Shown: positions 22,986 through 35,491, counted from the stretch's first letter. The stretch: 64,000 nt of DNA from Lepturacanthus savala (GCA_030544235.1 CM060463.1:17113690-17177689); one strand, 5' to 3'. Program-made: numbers and translations. Notes: generated by a model not told the origin, from the sequence alone.

Positions 22986-24923
22986 CGCAGAAGCACTAAG
23001 TTCATTAGCTATAAACATTCCCCCACCTTAAACAGCCCTCAAAATCACAAAATCACTCCTATATATACATATATCACTGTAAAGCTTCTAAGCACTAGGG
23101 AAATTGCTATTATTATTTCATGTAGTTCATACAAATCTATGCCATACTAATACTGAACAGAAATGATTTTTCCTTGATTGAAAAAATATTTACTCACTGT
23201 CCAAAGAATTGTCAGTAAAGAATCAAATTAATTTGTTTCCTATGGTTCTGAAAACAAACCCATACATGTTTTTTTTCAGTGGCAGCACTGAAGGTATTCA
23301 CACATAAATTGTGTAAATTGTGTAAATGAATGTAATGAATTGTAAAAGAATATTTCTCTGTCCTCTAAATATACGCTCAGCAATTCTGCTCTACAAACAC
23401 CCAACAATAGTACTTCACCCATCACACACAGTTACCCTCAACACTTAATCACAGTCCTGCTGTGGCTGCTGGGAGCACTGCCCTCACACATGCACGTGTG
23501 CAAGCACCATTATATCACTTGAAAATGATTCACACACATACTTCTACATACATCAGTTATAGCTTCATATACAGCTTGATATGATGGAGAGGTTGGGTTA
23601 TCATTGCTCATCACGGCCTATTTTACAACCACCTTTTTAACAAAAGGAACGTCTTTTATCCTTGAAACACACTGCAGTACAAACACTAACAGAAGCACAA
23701 ACACTGTGTAACTTTATTTACTAAACTATGTGCCTGTTGGTCTGATACAATCATATTAACAGATTTAACAAATTAATTAATTTATTTTTTATTTCTATCA
23801 TTGTAGTAACTTCTGAACCAATCTAGATATTTCCTGAAGAAAAGGTTGTTTTGCACATGCAAACCCATAATGTTCCTTACCCAAACTCTCTGTGGAAAGA
23901 TGCAAAAGTCTCAGTTAATATGCTGCAGTCTGCCATGTTTGCACCTCTTGACATTTACACAATAATTCTTGTTAAATTGCCTGCAAAACGTTCATCAACC
24001 ACAATCTTTTCGAATGCAGTTTATCCTGCTGTTTCTTGCTAGTTGGTGGATCCAGCTGCTTCCACTTGAAAAGAGGGATACACTTCAATTAATGAAAAAC
24101 ACACAGAAAAACCTTTCTAAGGCTTTTCCACTCAGCACACAATGTTTGAAGACAAGATGCCTTGTGCAATGGTTTTCAGGTGAACATTTGTTCCTTCTAT
24201 GTGAGCTAAAGGTAAGTACAAGCAAAAAAAAAGTGCAAATGCAACAAGCAATGTAAAATCTGTATGTCTAGTCAAATGTTTCAAGTCTAAGTTTGGTCTG
24301 AAACCATTAAACCAAAAGTCTCAGAATCAAAATCATTTATCCTTGAATTATTCAGGTCCAGAAAAAATGTTTGTATCTATATAATCCACACCCACTTGTT
24401 TCTATATAGATTTTATGCTCAGTTGAATGATGTCCAAACAATTATTTTCTACAAATTATGAGCAATCGTCACTCAATCTGTTTTAAAAAAAACATCTCTG
24501 GACTAAGGAGGAACATTGTGTTATTTTGGATTCTAAAATTGCTGTGAACATGTTATTTTACACACAAATGTCATATTTAATGAACAATTTATGCTATTGT
24601 GACCATATTTAGTGAACATGTCTAGATATGAGGTCTAGGTGACCATGACAAATTTGGTGGCATTCGGCTAATAGATAGCACTTGTAGCATTATCATTTAT
24701 CTACGAAGAAAGGAATCTCCTTCTGTATGTATGTGTCACATGTATTTGCATATTCCAAGAAATGTTCATACGCTAATCTTCACACTTGGTGTATTGAGAA
24801 TCGAGGAAGTGCGGTATTGAGCATGAGGACACAGGGACCAAGCAATCATCTCGCTCCGAATGGGATCTGCACTGGTTCCTGGGGAATACTCATATCTAAT
24901 ATGCAGCAGAAACATTGACTTAC

Positions 24924-24987
24924 CTTCACTAACGTGGCCACTTATCTTTTTCCTGTCCACCCACTCTGCTGCAACCACTCAGCAGAC
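24924..24987 (-). other. candidate non-coding exon (possible neurofascin 5' UTR exon)
   Basis: On the minus strand a strong acceptor (TTTTCCCTTTGTGTCTCATCAG) is followed by 64 nt without any ATG and a near-perfect donor, GTGAAG|GTAAGTCA. It lies 9.9 kb upstream of the start-codon exon, whose acceptor demands an upstream exon. The exon is predicted from splice signals alone. Confidence 0.4.
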
Positions 24988-27598
24988 CTGATGAGACACA
25001 AAGGGAAAATATCAATATTATAATCTCTTGAATTCTGATGAACAAGCAAATGAGGAAGTACTGTATATTCAGAAAGCTCTTGACAAGGGTGTGACAATGT
25101 TTCTCCAGAGATATTTTGTTAAACTAGCATATTGTATGTCGATGGTCATATAAGAGGTCACAGGTCACACTTGACAGACCAGTGGTATAATACAAAATGT
25201 ATTCCTTTGACAAAGAAACTGTTAAATTAATACAAGGACAGACTACAGTTATACAGTTTAGTCTTTGTCAGGTTTAGCAAAGGAAGAAGCAGAAAATACA
25301 GTGGGGCAGACAGCAATGCACAAACACACACACGCCTCGGGACTGTCTGCATCAGTGTTGTTTCTTCAACTGTGTGTTTGCACTTTCAAAGAGCTCGTCT
25401 GTGCGCCAGCCGCTGCCCCGAGGATCACAGGATGCTCTTTCCCTCTTTCTTGTGTTCTTCTTGTCTGTGTTGCTGCTACTTCTGCTGCTGGTGCACACAC
25501 TCACACACACAAAGAAACTCTCACAGTCCGCCTGGAGGACTGTGGAAAAGCCTTTATGAGAATATAAAAAAACACAAAACACAAACTGCACAACAGCATC
25601 TCTACAGTTTGTGCTGCACTGACAAAAATGGCCCATTAAGTACAATATCTGAAACACACTGAATTTGACTTATGACTGGTAATAAGTCAATTTCAAGCAT
25701 AGGCTCGTTGACTTTGGCTTTTAGGAAACATGCTCGTAACTGAGGACAGTTAAGTACTGTACAAGTGGCCATCCCCGATACTGCACATCCCATGGGACTA
25801 AACACATATAGATTTAGTAAATACCTATTCGGCAAATGTTCCAGAGAAAAATGACTTGCTGTGTCGTTCAATGCAGTTTAAGATGCATTATAATCGAACT
25901 TGCTACTGATCGGTTCCTTCAGAATCAATTTAACCTGATTCTAAAAGAATCATTCCCTGGTTTCTGTTTGTGGTAGTGGCTGAACATTAGAAATGGACAT
26001 TGATCTCTTCATGGATCCACTGAAAGCTGTAATATGTTCCAATATGTTGTAGACTTTAAAACACCATGCCACAGCTTTGATTTGGAAAATCAGAGAACTG
26101 TTCTTTTAAAGGATGTGGCTAAATAAGTCAGAGAGTAAGAGTACGATTTGTTGAGGGTAGATGACTTTACAGTGAACTTCATCAGCGGTTGCATCATCTT
26201 TAACTTGATCTGATGAATAAAAAGCTCAACTGATGTGTGTTTAACACAACATCTCCCCTCTGACTGCAGTGTGGCACATATTGAACATCTGGGGGAGAAA
26301 TGTTTAACTGGGTTAAGTGCATTGCCAAGGGGCACAGCAGTAGTAGTAGTAGAATGCCCTACTTGAGGAGAATGTTATATGTGAGTAAGGCTGCAGTACT
26401 AAAACATCCAGTAGAGACTTTCCTTATTCTCCTGTGTAGCAGCAGCACTGGACTATAACAGGCCTGATCTGACTTCAACCCAACAACACTTAGTTTAAAC
26501 CTAAAGTGACCACTGCAGCAGCATAATATTTATCCTCTGCTATGCCAAATTTTGACTGTGTATTTGTTTGTAAATGTTCCCAAACAGTTCTAGTAAACAC
26601 TGATTGTATGTGAACAGCCATAGCTGCATTGTTAATCATCATCATCATCATGTCACATCACCACAATGTACCAAGATTTTACAAAGATACACTTGACATC
26701 TACATATATTTTGGTTTCTAAATGTACTGGTGCTAATTATTTGAATTATTGAGGTAATCCTATTTTATTTCATTTCCTCTCCTGTTTAGTTTTTTTTTTT
26801 TTCAGAGGTGGCCCTGTCACATCATTATATTGTCATGTACTGTGTATATTTGTCTAAATAAATGTTATTGTGATTTTGCAGTTCAGTCATTTCATAAATC
26901 ATTAGAAAGAGAAAAAAGGTAATACGTACAGATTCTCTAGCACCTAGTGTCATAAAGCATGGTGGATGCTAAAATGTCATGCCATGGAGCAAAGTAGGTT
27001 TCTTTCTTCTGCGTAATAAACCATATCAGATATCAATCAGTTGCCGTAACTTTGTATTTCCCTAATGATGTTTCAACTGAGAATGAAAACATATTAAACA
27101 CAATTATCTAAAAGAGAGCTTACAGTGAATGTAGTGTACTGAAGCTGAAAATACTCTGAAACATGTTATCTTAATTTGATTTCAGCACATTAGTCATGCT
27201 TTGTAAATCTATCCTCAGATCTCAACAGAGTAATGGATTTCTGCAACCAACCCTGTAGAAGTAGTCCAGATGGTGTATAATACTATACATCATCTATGTG
27301 TTCATATGTATACATCATCCAAAAGTGGAAAACTGACATCCTCAACCATCTGTTCTGCACAATTTAGTGTAATTTAGGCCACAAAAGGTAAAGTAATAAA
27401 TGATCCATCAAAGATCCAGTGTAGCTTTCTGTGACCTGCTTTCACCAGCCTCTTGGGACAATAAGCCTTTTGTGTGTATGTGTGTGTGTGGGGGGGGGGG
27501 ACTTTGATGTCCAGTCTATCACCTGCTATTCCCTACTGATCTATAACAGGTCTAGCACTCACAAATTCACTAATGACTAACCCAGAGGCTCTGTTTGG

Positions 27599-27600
<2 letters not shown>

Positions 27601-27657
<57 letters not shown>
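27601..27657. repeat. (TG)n microsatellite
   Basis: TG run, opposed by a CA run about 115 bp away (27774-27821). Confidence 0.95.
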
Positions 27658-27659
<2 letters not shown>

Positions 27660-27768
27660 TAGTTAGAACTGTACATCTCCATAGAGGCTTATTACCTCCC
27701 GCCCCCATCTTCATATTCATCCTTCAGCTATGGCCTTTTAACCTTGTCCATTACTCTACCATGCCCAT

Positions 27769-27773
<5 letters not shown>

Positions 27774-27821
<48 letters not shown>
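27774..27821. repeat. (CA)n microsatellite
   Basis: Pure CA run facing the TG array at 27601-27657. Confidence 0.95.
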
Positions 27822-27825
<4 letters not shown>

Positions 27826-27945
27826 TAGGTCACAGCAATAAATGTCTCACAGACACACACACTAAAAGGTCACAGGTCACATACTAAATAGGGTTGTGGG
27901 GTAAATGTCTATGACAATGGCATCATATAGATGCCCTTTAAAGGG

Positions 27946-27975
27946 GTTGCCATAGCAACAGTTCCCAGGTGTGAA
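27946..27975. promoter_or_regulatory. X-box (RFX) with adjacent T-box half-site
   Basis: GTTGCCATAGCAAC (27946-27959) is a one-mismatch full palindromic RFX X-box. AGGTGTGAA follows a few bases later, a T-box half-site. This is motif evidence only. Confidence 0.4.
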
Positions 27976-29064
27976 TGGGATAATTGGACAAATTGTGGGA
28001 GGTGTTGAGATCGATGTTTGTGTGAAATGACATAATGAGTCATGTGTTGTGCTGTGTTGTTTCTGAATGACAGTCGTCCTATAACAGAGACCTATGTGAG
28101 CTCTGAGGAGCCCTCACCTGATGATGTCTGATGTTTGATTCACTAATGTGTTCACTACATGCAGTAAATCAGACACTTCATAAATATATCATAAATACAT
28201 ATCTAGAGTTAGATTTATTTTTTCTTGTAGGGTCAAACTACATCAAACTCGATCTGCAGAGGAAGACTGTGACATTCAATGTTGAAAGGTCAGGATAAAG
28301 CTAGTCGAGGTAAAAGGACAAACTGTTTTTTTCTGTTTACAACTTAAAAAATGTACTTTCATGCTGTTGCTGAGGCTTTTCCATCCTGATAAAAATGCAA
28401 AAGTGCAACTTTGTTGGCATAAACTAACAATAATAACAATCAGTCATGTGATCAAACCCTGATATCTGCATCTCACTTCACTTCAGACAAAATTACAAAA
28501 GCGTTAACTTACCCTAACCCTAGTAGCTTTGTGTCTGCTGATATTATGCATGCATGTGCAAAATTAACCCTCCGGTTTTTGTCAAAGCCTCCTCAATTAA
28601 CCCTTACCCTGTCTACGGAAGCAGGGTAAGGACAAAACAAAGCCCTTAGCACCACATAAAATCTCCAGGGAAGGTAAGAGGAGGAAACAAGGAATGGAGG
28701 ATATAAGGGGCGTGGGCAGAGCGAGTGGTTGCCAGGCGATACGTGTATGTATGTGTGTGTCATGCTTGGAAGGAGCTGTTGCTTGATGTTGCAGAATGAC
28801 CTAGTTTATTGGAAAAGGGTGAGAAAAGAGCAAAAGGAAAGAGAGCAGAGACAGTGGGGATACAGCGGGAAGACGAGGAGGTATCACCGATTTTATTTTA
28901 GAGGCAGACAGACGCCAAGAAAGAGCAGCAGGAGGGGACAAGGATGGAGAGAGAAAGAAAGACGTGATAAAAAGAACAAGATGCAAGACGAGAGATGATG
29001 AAAAGAAAGAAACAGCTGAGGGGAAGCTGTAAAAACACACAGGAGAGAATGCATTGATTGTGCA

Positions 29065-29067
<3 letters not shown>

Positions 29068-29155
<88 letters not shown>
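29068..29155. repeat. (TG)n microsatellite
   Basis: TG array of about 88 bp. Confidence 0.95.
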
Positions 29156-29157
<2 letters not shown>

Positions 29158-30185
29158 CAAGCCTTGAGAGGAAGTGGCCTGCAGGTCCATCCCAGATAAA
29201 TCAATCCCATAGTTCCAGAAGCACTTCCTCTGTCCACGAAGCCTCTTTTATGAGGCCTCTTAATAAATGATGACACACACACACACACACACACAAAGCT
29301 GTGTGACTTGTCATCAGTACTGATCTGGATCTGGAATCAGAATATTTGATGACAAAATTAAAACCTTTTCATGTGTGCTTACATTTATCAGAACAGGTAG
29401 ATTATTGGGCAGTAATCTCATGTGGATTCTTCATGTCTGGTTTCCCCATTTATACTTTCACAAAAGAAACAACTTTGGTTATGGTTTTGCTGCTGATCAT
29501 CTATGAACCTTATTGACTAATACATGTATCCACGCCAGACATTTATGCCGGAGATTTGAACACATTTTGTAACACATTTTGAAATTATAATTTTCATCAA
29601 TGATTGATATCTTTTACTAACCATAACCTAGTGTTTTTGTGGATAAGGTAGCAGGTAGGCTTATTACAGCCCAACATGTATCAAGTTTCATTAAACCATA
29701 TCTATGGATCTGATAACTATTGTTAGTGCCCCTTCAATGCGTATAATATTGATATTAGAAAAGTATCAATAGTATTAATATTGATCGTAATATTGATCGT
29801 AATCAGAATAAGATCGTTAAGTAGTCCCATTTTCCACCACATTTTATCAATATAGTGAAAGCTGTTTTAATTTCAATTACAATAATCATCAAATTTACAT
29901 ACCATTAAATCTCTACTTCAAATATTTATACTGAGTATCGATCAGAACATCCTTAATTAATGATTATATTGTTTAAAGTTATAATGTCATGAGACTATTA
30001 CAGTTTTTAACTGCAAAAGAAAAAAACAGAAAAAAACATGAGGCATTCAGGGACAGTAAAATAATGGAAATCATTTGAAAATCAAATCAGAATCATATCA
30101 GATGATAGTTTCAATAAAAGAGAAACATCAGCTTCTTGAACTCTTATCAGTCCACGTCTGAATTAGTCTGTTAGCCATTTTCCTA

Positions 30186-30186
<1 letters not shown>

Positions 30187-30227
<41 letters not shown>
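30187..30227. repeat. (CA)n microsatellite
   Basis: Pure CA run. Confidence 0.95.
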
Positions 30228-30230
<3 letters not shown>

Positions 30231-30955
30231 AAACAATTCACACATGAAAAAACAAGCCGCGTAGACAACAAGACAACCAAGCCATCCAAATCGTCTGCAG
30301 CTCTTCCAGAACTGTGAACCAAAGTCATCTCATACGGTCTGAACAGGAAATAAAAGAAGGAGGGGGGGGACCCCAATCAGTTTGTTACCCCCCGTCAGTT
30401 TCAACCCATCAATTCAGAGCCAGGATGGAGGCAGGCAGACAGAGCGGGAGGCTGGGGGAGGAGACTAGACAGACTGGACAGAGATCAGCAGACAAAACAG
30501 AGAAGATGCAGAGGAGAAAAGGAAGGGGAGTGCTGAGAGAGAAAAAGATGAAGGTGACACGCAGAGATTGAGATTTAAATGCTGATGTCATTATGTCTAA
30601 TACTGCTGAAAGCTACACTTAAAACAAGACAAAATCCTAACACGTCTGACTGGACTGTCTATGAAACGTTCAAGGGCTTTTAATTTGCAAGGTGCTATGC
30701 ACATAAGAAATCATTGAAAATAGATAGTAACAGTTACCGTTATGTTGTAAGAAGGGTAGATTATTTTTCAGGCAATTTCTTATATACAGCATTGTTTCAC
30801 TTTCACACCCAATAGTTTATTGCAGTAAACTATAAAGTTAATTGTGCACGAAAAGTGTATTTGACCCCAATATAGTGTGTTTTTAGATGGTTGATCACTA
30901 TTTTATTATCAATGAAGACATAAGTGTTTTATTTTGAAAAAACACTAAACTGCAT

Positions 30956-31315
30956 AGGGCGACATGGTGGCACAGGGGTTAGCGCTGTTGCCTCACAGCA
31001 AGAAGGTCGCAGGTTCAAGACCACCTTGCGTCCTGGGTCTGGGACCTTTCTGTGTGGAGTTTGCATGTTCTCCCTGTGTCTGCGTGGGTTTTCACCGGGT
31101 ACTCCGGCTTCCTCCCACAGTCCAAAAACATGCTCAGGTTAATTGGCGACTCTAAATTGCCCGTAGGTGTGAGTGTGTGAGTGAATGGTGTGTGTGCCCC
31201 ACGATTGGCTGGCGACCATCTGGGGTGTATCGCCGTAACGTGCTGGGATTGGCTCCAGCAGACCCCTGCGACCCTAATGAGGAATAAGCAGGTATAGAAA
31301 ATGACTGACTGACTG
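30956..31315 (+). mobile_element. tRNA-headed SINE, full-length copy with 12-bp target-site duplication
   Basis: Same family as 21845-22203, with A box, B box, body and (TGAC)n tail. The 12-bp duplication ACTAAACTGCAT (30944-30955 and 31316-31327) is perfect, so the insertion is probably recent. A short deletion removes part of the CCCTGCCTCTCGCC block. Confidence 0.94.
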
Positions 31316-31379
31316 ACTAAACTGCATTTTCTTCCCTGTTCAAATGTATTGCATTTTATCCTGTATACAAAACATTTAT

Positions 31380-31600
31380 TGCATGTCCTTCCTGGAAGAG
31401 GAATCCCTCCCCTGTTAGTCTTTCTGGGGTTGTTATTCCTTTTTTTCTTCCTGTTAAAGGGGTTTTTAGGGATTTTTTTTCTCATATAATATGAGGCTCT
31501 AAGGACAGGGGATGTTGTGTTGCTGTTGAACTGTAAAGCCCCCTGAGGTGACTCTGTGATTTGTGATTTTTGGCTATACAAAAAAATGAACTTGACTAGA
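31380..31600 (+). mobile_element. 3' tail of a LINE-type element
   Basis: It contains GGAATCCCTCCCCTGTTAG, a T-rich TTCCTGTTAAAGGGGTTTTT block, CTAAGGACAGGGGATG, TGTAAAGCCCCCTGAGGTGA and TTTTTGGCTATACAAAAAAA. This layout is common at the 3' end of fish non-LTR elements. No coding part is attached. Confidence 0.65.
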
Positions 31601-32109
31601 CACATTCAAGATGGGGAAATTGACTGTTAAGGCAGATCCTGTCTTGTCATGTAACTGTCTCTCTCAAACAGGCGTTATATGGATGAACTGACACATTTTT
31701 GGAATCTAAATATTTAATTTCTCACCTTGAAAAAAGATATAAAATCTGCCAGAGTGTCAGACAGAAGGTCAGTCAGTGATAGACAGACATTCATATTAAA
31801 AAGACTCATCTGTAGCTGGTCCAGCCAACAACTACAATGTCAATGAGGTTAATGAGATGTGTTCTGAAGAAAATGAACTAACTTGATTCCTAATTTGGAG
31901 CAGTGACACATAGCTGACACATTAAGGAGGAAAGGGAGAGTAGAATTTTAATTTATAGTTAGAAAAGTGAATAATGAAACTGAGAGAAAACAAAGAAGAA
32001 GACAGGAGTGCTCATATCATGTCAGCAAGTGGCTGGGAGTGAAAATGGTGATATCACCCTCAGAGTTCTGCTATGTGCTTCTGGGTTCCTTCCAAAAAAT
32101 CTTTTACTG

Positions 32110-32450
32110 AGGCGCTGTTGCCTCACAGCAAGAAGGTCGCAGGTTCAAGACCTCCTGGGTCTGGGACCTTTCTGTGTGGAGTTTGCATGTTCTCCCCGTG
32201 TCTGCGTGGGTTTTCACCGGGTACTCCGGCTTCCTCCCACAGTCCAAAACATGCTGAGGTTAATTGGAAACTCTAAATTGCCCATAGGTGTGAGTGTGTG
32301 AGTGAATGGTGTGTGTGCCCCACGATTGGCTGGAGACCATCTGGGGTGTATCCCTGCCTCTCGCCGTAACGGGCTGGGATTGGCTCCAGCAGACCTCTGC
32401 GACCCTAATGAGGAATAAGCAGGTATAGAAAATGACTGACTGACTGACTA
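32110..32450 (+). mobile_element. tRNA-headed SINE, 5'-truncated copy
   Basis: It starts inside the head at GCGCTGTTGCCTCACAGC, lacking the A box, and runs to the (TGAC)n tail. No target-site duplication was found. Confidence 0.9.
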
Positions 32451-32814
32451 TGGGCCCCTCTATTCCTCTGTCCTTTCCAGCAGGACATAGTGGATCTTTG
32501 AGGGTTATATTGGCATCATATATGCGCATATATATGCTGTATATATGTATATATGCCTCATATAGGTTCTTTGCACGTGGGAGCATCATATGGTTCTTTT
32601 ATACAGTAGATTGTTAATGGAATCAATTCCTTGTTGATTTATTTGTAATCTAAAAAAAATGATTTACAGAATTCTACTGACACAAATAGCCAGGGTTGTG
32701 TTGTTGTGTTTCTACATGACTAAACAAAGAACCCTCCTCCTCCTCTGTAGTTCATCTGAAATATTGAAGACCTCCTGCTGTTATCCAAATCACACTTAAG
32801 ACGTCCCCTCTCAC

Positions 32815-32926
32815 CTTTGTCACGACATCACGTATTCATGACATACAAAGAGAGCATTTAGTGATCCCTGCGGGCACACTGTTCAGTCACAGGCCCCGCC
32901 CACCCAGTCACAGACCACGCCCCCCC
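32815..32926 (-). promoter_or_regulatory. candidate GC-box promoter and first-exon donor
   Basis: On the minus strand, GGGGGGCGTGG (complement of 32915-32926) and GGGCGGGGC (complement of 32893-32901) are KLF/Sp1-type boxes. They are followed about 80 nt downstream by a donor, GACAAAG|GTGAGAGG, at 32815. This is the arrangement of a TATA-less promoter with a short first exon. It lies 17.9 kb upstream of the neurofascin start exon, in the right orientation. Confidence 0.3.
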
Positions 32927-33434
32927 ACAGCGACCAGGCAGCCACCCAAACATGCTCAGCAGCTACACATGGTTCCAGAAATACTACAAAACAGCGTTAT
33001 ATTCACACTGTCCACAGCAGTCCATGCTGATGATGTATATCTGTATGATCCCGGCTCAGGTGAAGTCATATTTATGTGTTGTTTGTCATGAACATTATGT
33101 TTCAGCATGAAATGATGCACAGGACAGTGCCGCTACTCTGCCGCTTGGCCATCAGACAGCACAGTAGTGAGCCATGAGCGTGCACATTGATGCCATGAGC
33201 GTGCACAGCAGCAGATGAGAGGGCTGCACCCAGCTGGAGGTTAAATAAATGTTAGGTCGGCTCTGAGGGCTCAGCCACAGGCTTCTGACAGAACTGCTGC
33301 AGCTCTGCTCCACTGGAAAAGCCTTATTAAAGCTGAGCTGTCACTGCAGCCCACCTACCTGTATGTGTGTGTCTATGTGTGTGTGTTCTGTTTTACTTAT
33401 TAGGCAGAAAAGTCCTTAACAAGACAGAAAGGAC

Positions 33435-34290
33435 AAATATGGGCATTATGGACAAAATCTTCTATCACGGTGTATGCCATGTTATATCAAAATAATGGTA
33501 TATATCACAATATAGTAATTGTTTGCTAAATTTATTCATAAATGGTTTAAATTTACCACAGTTGGAACTTCCATACAAACAAAAAAACAAATTGCCTCAT
33601 ATGAAAGAATTTACTTAAAAACAGGATAATTCATTTTAAGTGTTCTAGGATAACAGGTGCAAATAAATACCAGCCTGACTTTAGTCAGTGCATTGTAAAA
33701 ATCACAGTATGACAGAGATTTTAATGTGTTTTATTTTGAAATTCTATTTTGAAGTTGATCTGATGTAGTCCTAGTGCTTGATTTCCAACCTGGTGCAATC
33801 TGCTCTGTGCATCATGAGGAACTTAAAAAAAAAATAGACGAGATGCTGAAATGAGCTATCCATGGTTTCAACAGACAGATGAGTTAACATGGGAACTGAA
33901 GGGAATTCACAGCATGTTTTGGCGATAACATGTTCACACATCTGGTCTGTTTCAACCAAGGGATCTCTCCCACAGTTGAAACAGTATTGACAAATTTCAA
34001 CCAGTGGGCACATTTCTAGCTTTCCATGGTACACTACTGTTCAAAAGTTAGGTGTCACCCCGACAATTTTGTGTTTTCCATGAAAAGTCACACTTTTATT
34101 TGCCACCAATGAATATAAAAATAAAATGAATATAAAATATTGTCAAGACATTGACACGGTTAGAAATATTTCGGATTAGTTTAAAGTTGTCTTCATTGAC
34201 AAAAACAGTGTTTGTCTTTCAAAAATAAGGACATTTCTAAGTGACCCCAAACTTCTGAACGGTAGTATATATACCATCATACTGCCCAGG
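33435..34290. mobile_element. possible hAT-like MITE hosting a Tc1-like insertion
   Basis: GGCATTATGGACAAAATCTTCTATCACGG at the left (quoted here by its key parts GGCATTATGGAC and TCTATCACGG) and ATACTGCCCAGGTCT at the right resemble the ends of fish elements that start GGGCGATATGGAC. The inner 34032-34265 is a separate Tc1-like derivative. The boundaries are approximate. Confidence 0.35.
34032..34265. mobile_element. internally deleted Tc1-like transposon (MITE)
   Basis: The terminal inverted repeats are ACTACTGTTCAAAAGTTAGG on the left and CCAAACTTCTGAACGGTAGT on the right. TA target duplications flank them at 34030-34031 and 34266-34267. The left end carries ACAATTTTGTGTTTTCCATG and the right carries AAAATAAGGACATTTCTAAG, both known ends of a common fish Tc1-like family. 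The transposase region is missing. Confidence 0.85.
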
Positions 34291-34666
34291 TCTAAGTGAA
34301 ATGGAAACAAGTGCATGCCTGCCTGAAGGGTAGAACACCAATATTACATCAGGTGACTCTGAACCTCAGAGTGAAGGTAAGCTGCCTCAGATCAAGGGTT
34401 CACCAAACTCTTCAGCCCTTGACCCTGAAAATACCAGTGCCAGAGTCTTGTGGCGTCCATAAATTGACCAACAACTGCTAATGATGCTAATCAGCTGATG
34501 ACATGTTTTTTTTTTAATGGTTTTATTTTAAACAACTATTTGTTAAATTAAAATATGTCTCACCTTGTCATGTGTCATGGAGAAATAAGAGAAAGGTACT
34601 TTCAAGATGACAATTTGTTTTAGTTTAAGGTTCGGAAACGGGCCGTTGACACGTATATACAAGACT

Positions 34667-34671
<5 letters not shown>

Positions 34672-34733
<62 letters not shown>
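34672..34733. repeat. (TG)n microsatellite
   Basis: TG run of about 62 bp. Confidence 0.95.
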
Positions 34734-34736
<3 letters not shown>

Positions 34737-35432
34737 GCGGGTGTGTGTCCAGAGGTAATGTTCCTTTGTGCCAGCCAAAATAAATGAAAGGGTGAAGTCT
34801 GGCTCTCACTCTATCTATCTATCTCAACCCCCCACCGCTCACACTCCCCGTCTTCTGTTAAATGACCTCTCCCTCTCTGTCATCTTCCTCCTTCCTCCTC
34901 CTCTATTCTTATCTCGTTCACTCTTTTGTTCTCTTCGCAAATACGACCTCATCATGTTTGACTGTTATCAGTGTAAAATGTGTGCAACTCAAAACTCCTT
35001 GAACTAATTTAATCACCCTTCTTTTTTGCTATTTTTTCCCCTTGTACACATCCTTTTTTCTTTCACTCATTCCTCTCCTCTGCTGTTATCTCTCTTCCAC
35101 CTTTTACATTCAACCTATCTGTTTCTCCATCGCTCGCTGAAGCGATATCGGTCCCCACGCCACTTCATTAGCACATCTGGATCTCACTTTGTACTCCTCC
35201 ACCCCCCACTCCCTCGCTCTCCTCCAACCAATGAGAAAACCCCTCGGTCGCCAGGGCTCCTTAGCAACAGCCCCATGAGGGGAAAAAGGGATGGAAGTGG
35301 GGGGAGGAAGGAGGAGGGAGATATGATGGGGGGGGTTAGAAGGGATGAAGATGAGGAGGAGGAGGTGAATGGGGAGACCAGCACCAGTGGGAGTAGGAGG
35401 CTGGAGGTGTATTTGCAATTATCAAAGGCCCG

Positions 35433-35435
<3 letters not shown>

Positions 35436-35491
<56 letters not shown>
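35436..35491. repeat. (TG)n microsatellite
   Basis: TG run at the end of a purine-rich block (35277-35410) that has G-quadruplex-forming G runs. Confidence 0.95.

Larger units (their letters stand above)
15011..24923. other. upstream region of neurofascin: no coding gene seen
   Basis: No convincing exon. It holds a 95-bp (TA)n at 15305-15398, a LINE tail at 16808-16865, CA runs near 17184 and 17333, SINE copies at 18086 and 21845, a dispersed repeat at 20775, a 90-bp (TA)n at 21567 and a LINE relic near 22795. Unique sequence around 15900-16260 is somewhat GC-richer than its surroundings. Confidence 0.6.
24988..32814. other. intergenic or 5' intronic region
   Basis: No coding exon was recognised. 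It contains TG/CA arrays at 27601-27657, 27774-27821, 29068-29155, 29274-29295 and 30187-30227, a purine-rich block at 28800-29020, an RFX X-box with T-box half-site at 27946-27975, SINE copies at 30956 and 32110, and a LINE-type tail at 31380-31600. Confidence 0.6.

Noticed and set aside
25374..25559. Plus-strand frame with a Leu-rich stretch, considered as a signal-peptide exon
   Set aside because: Wrong strand for neurofascin and no suitable donor. The true signal-peptide exon is at 14836-15010 with matching phase.
31015..31605. 196-codon minus-strand frame
   Set aside because: It lies across a SINE copy and a LINE tail, and reads antisense through repeats.
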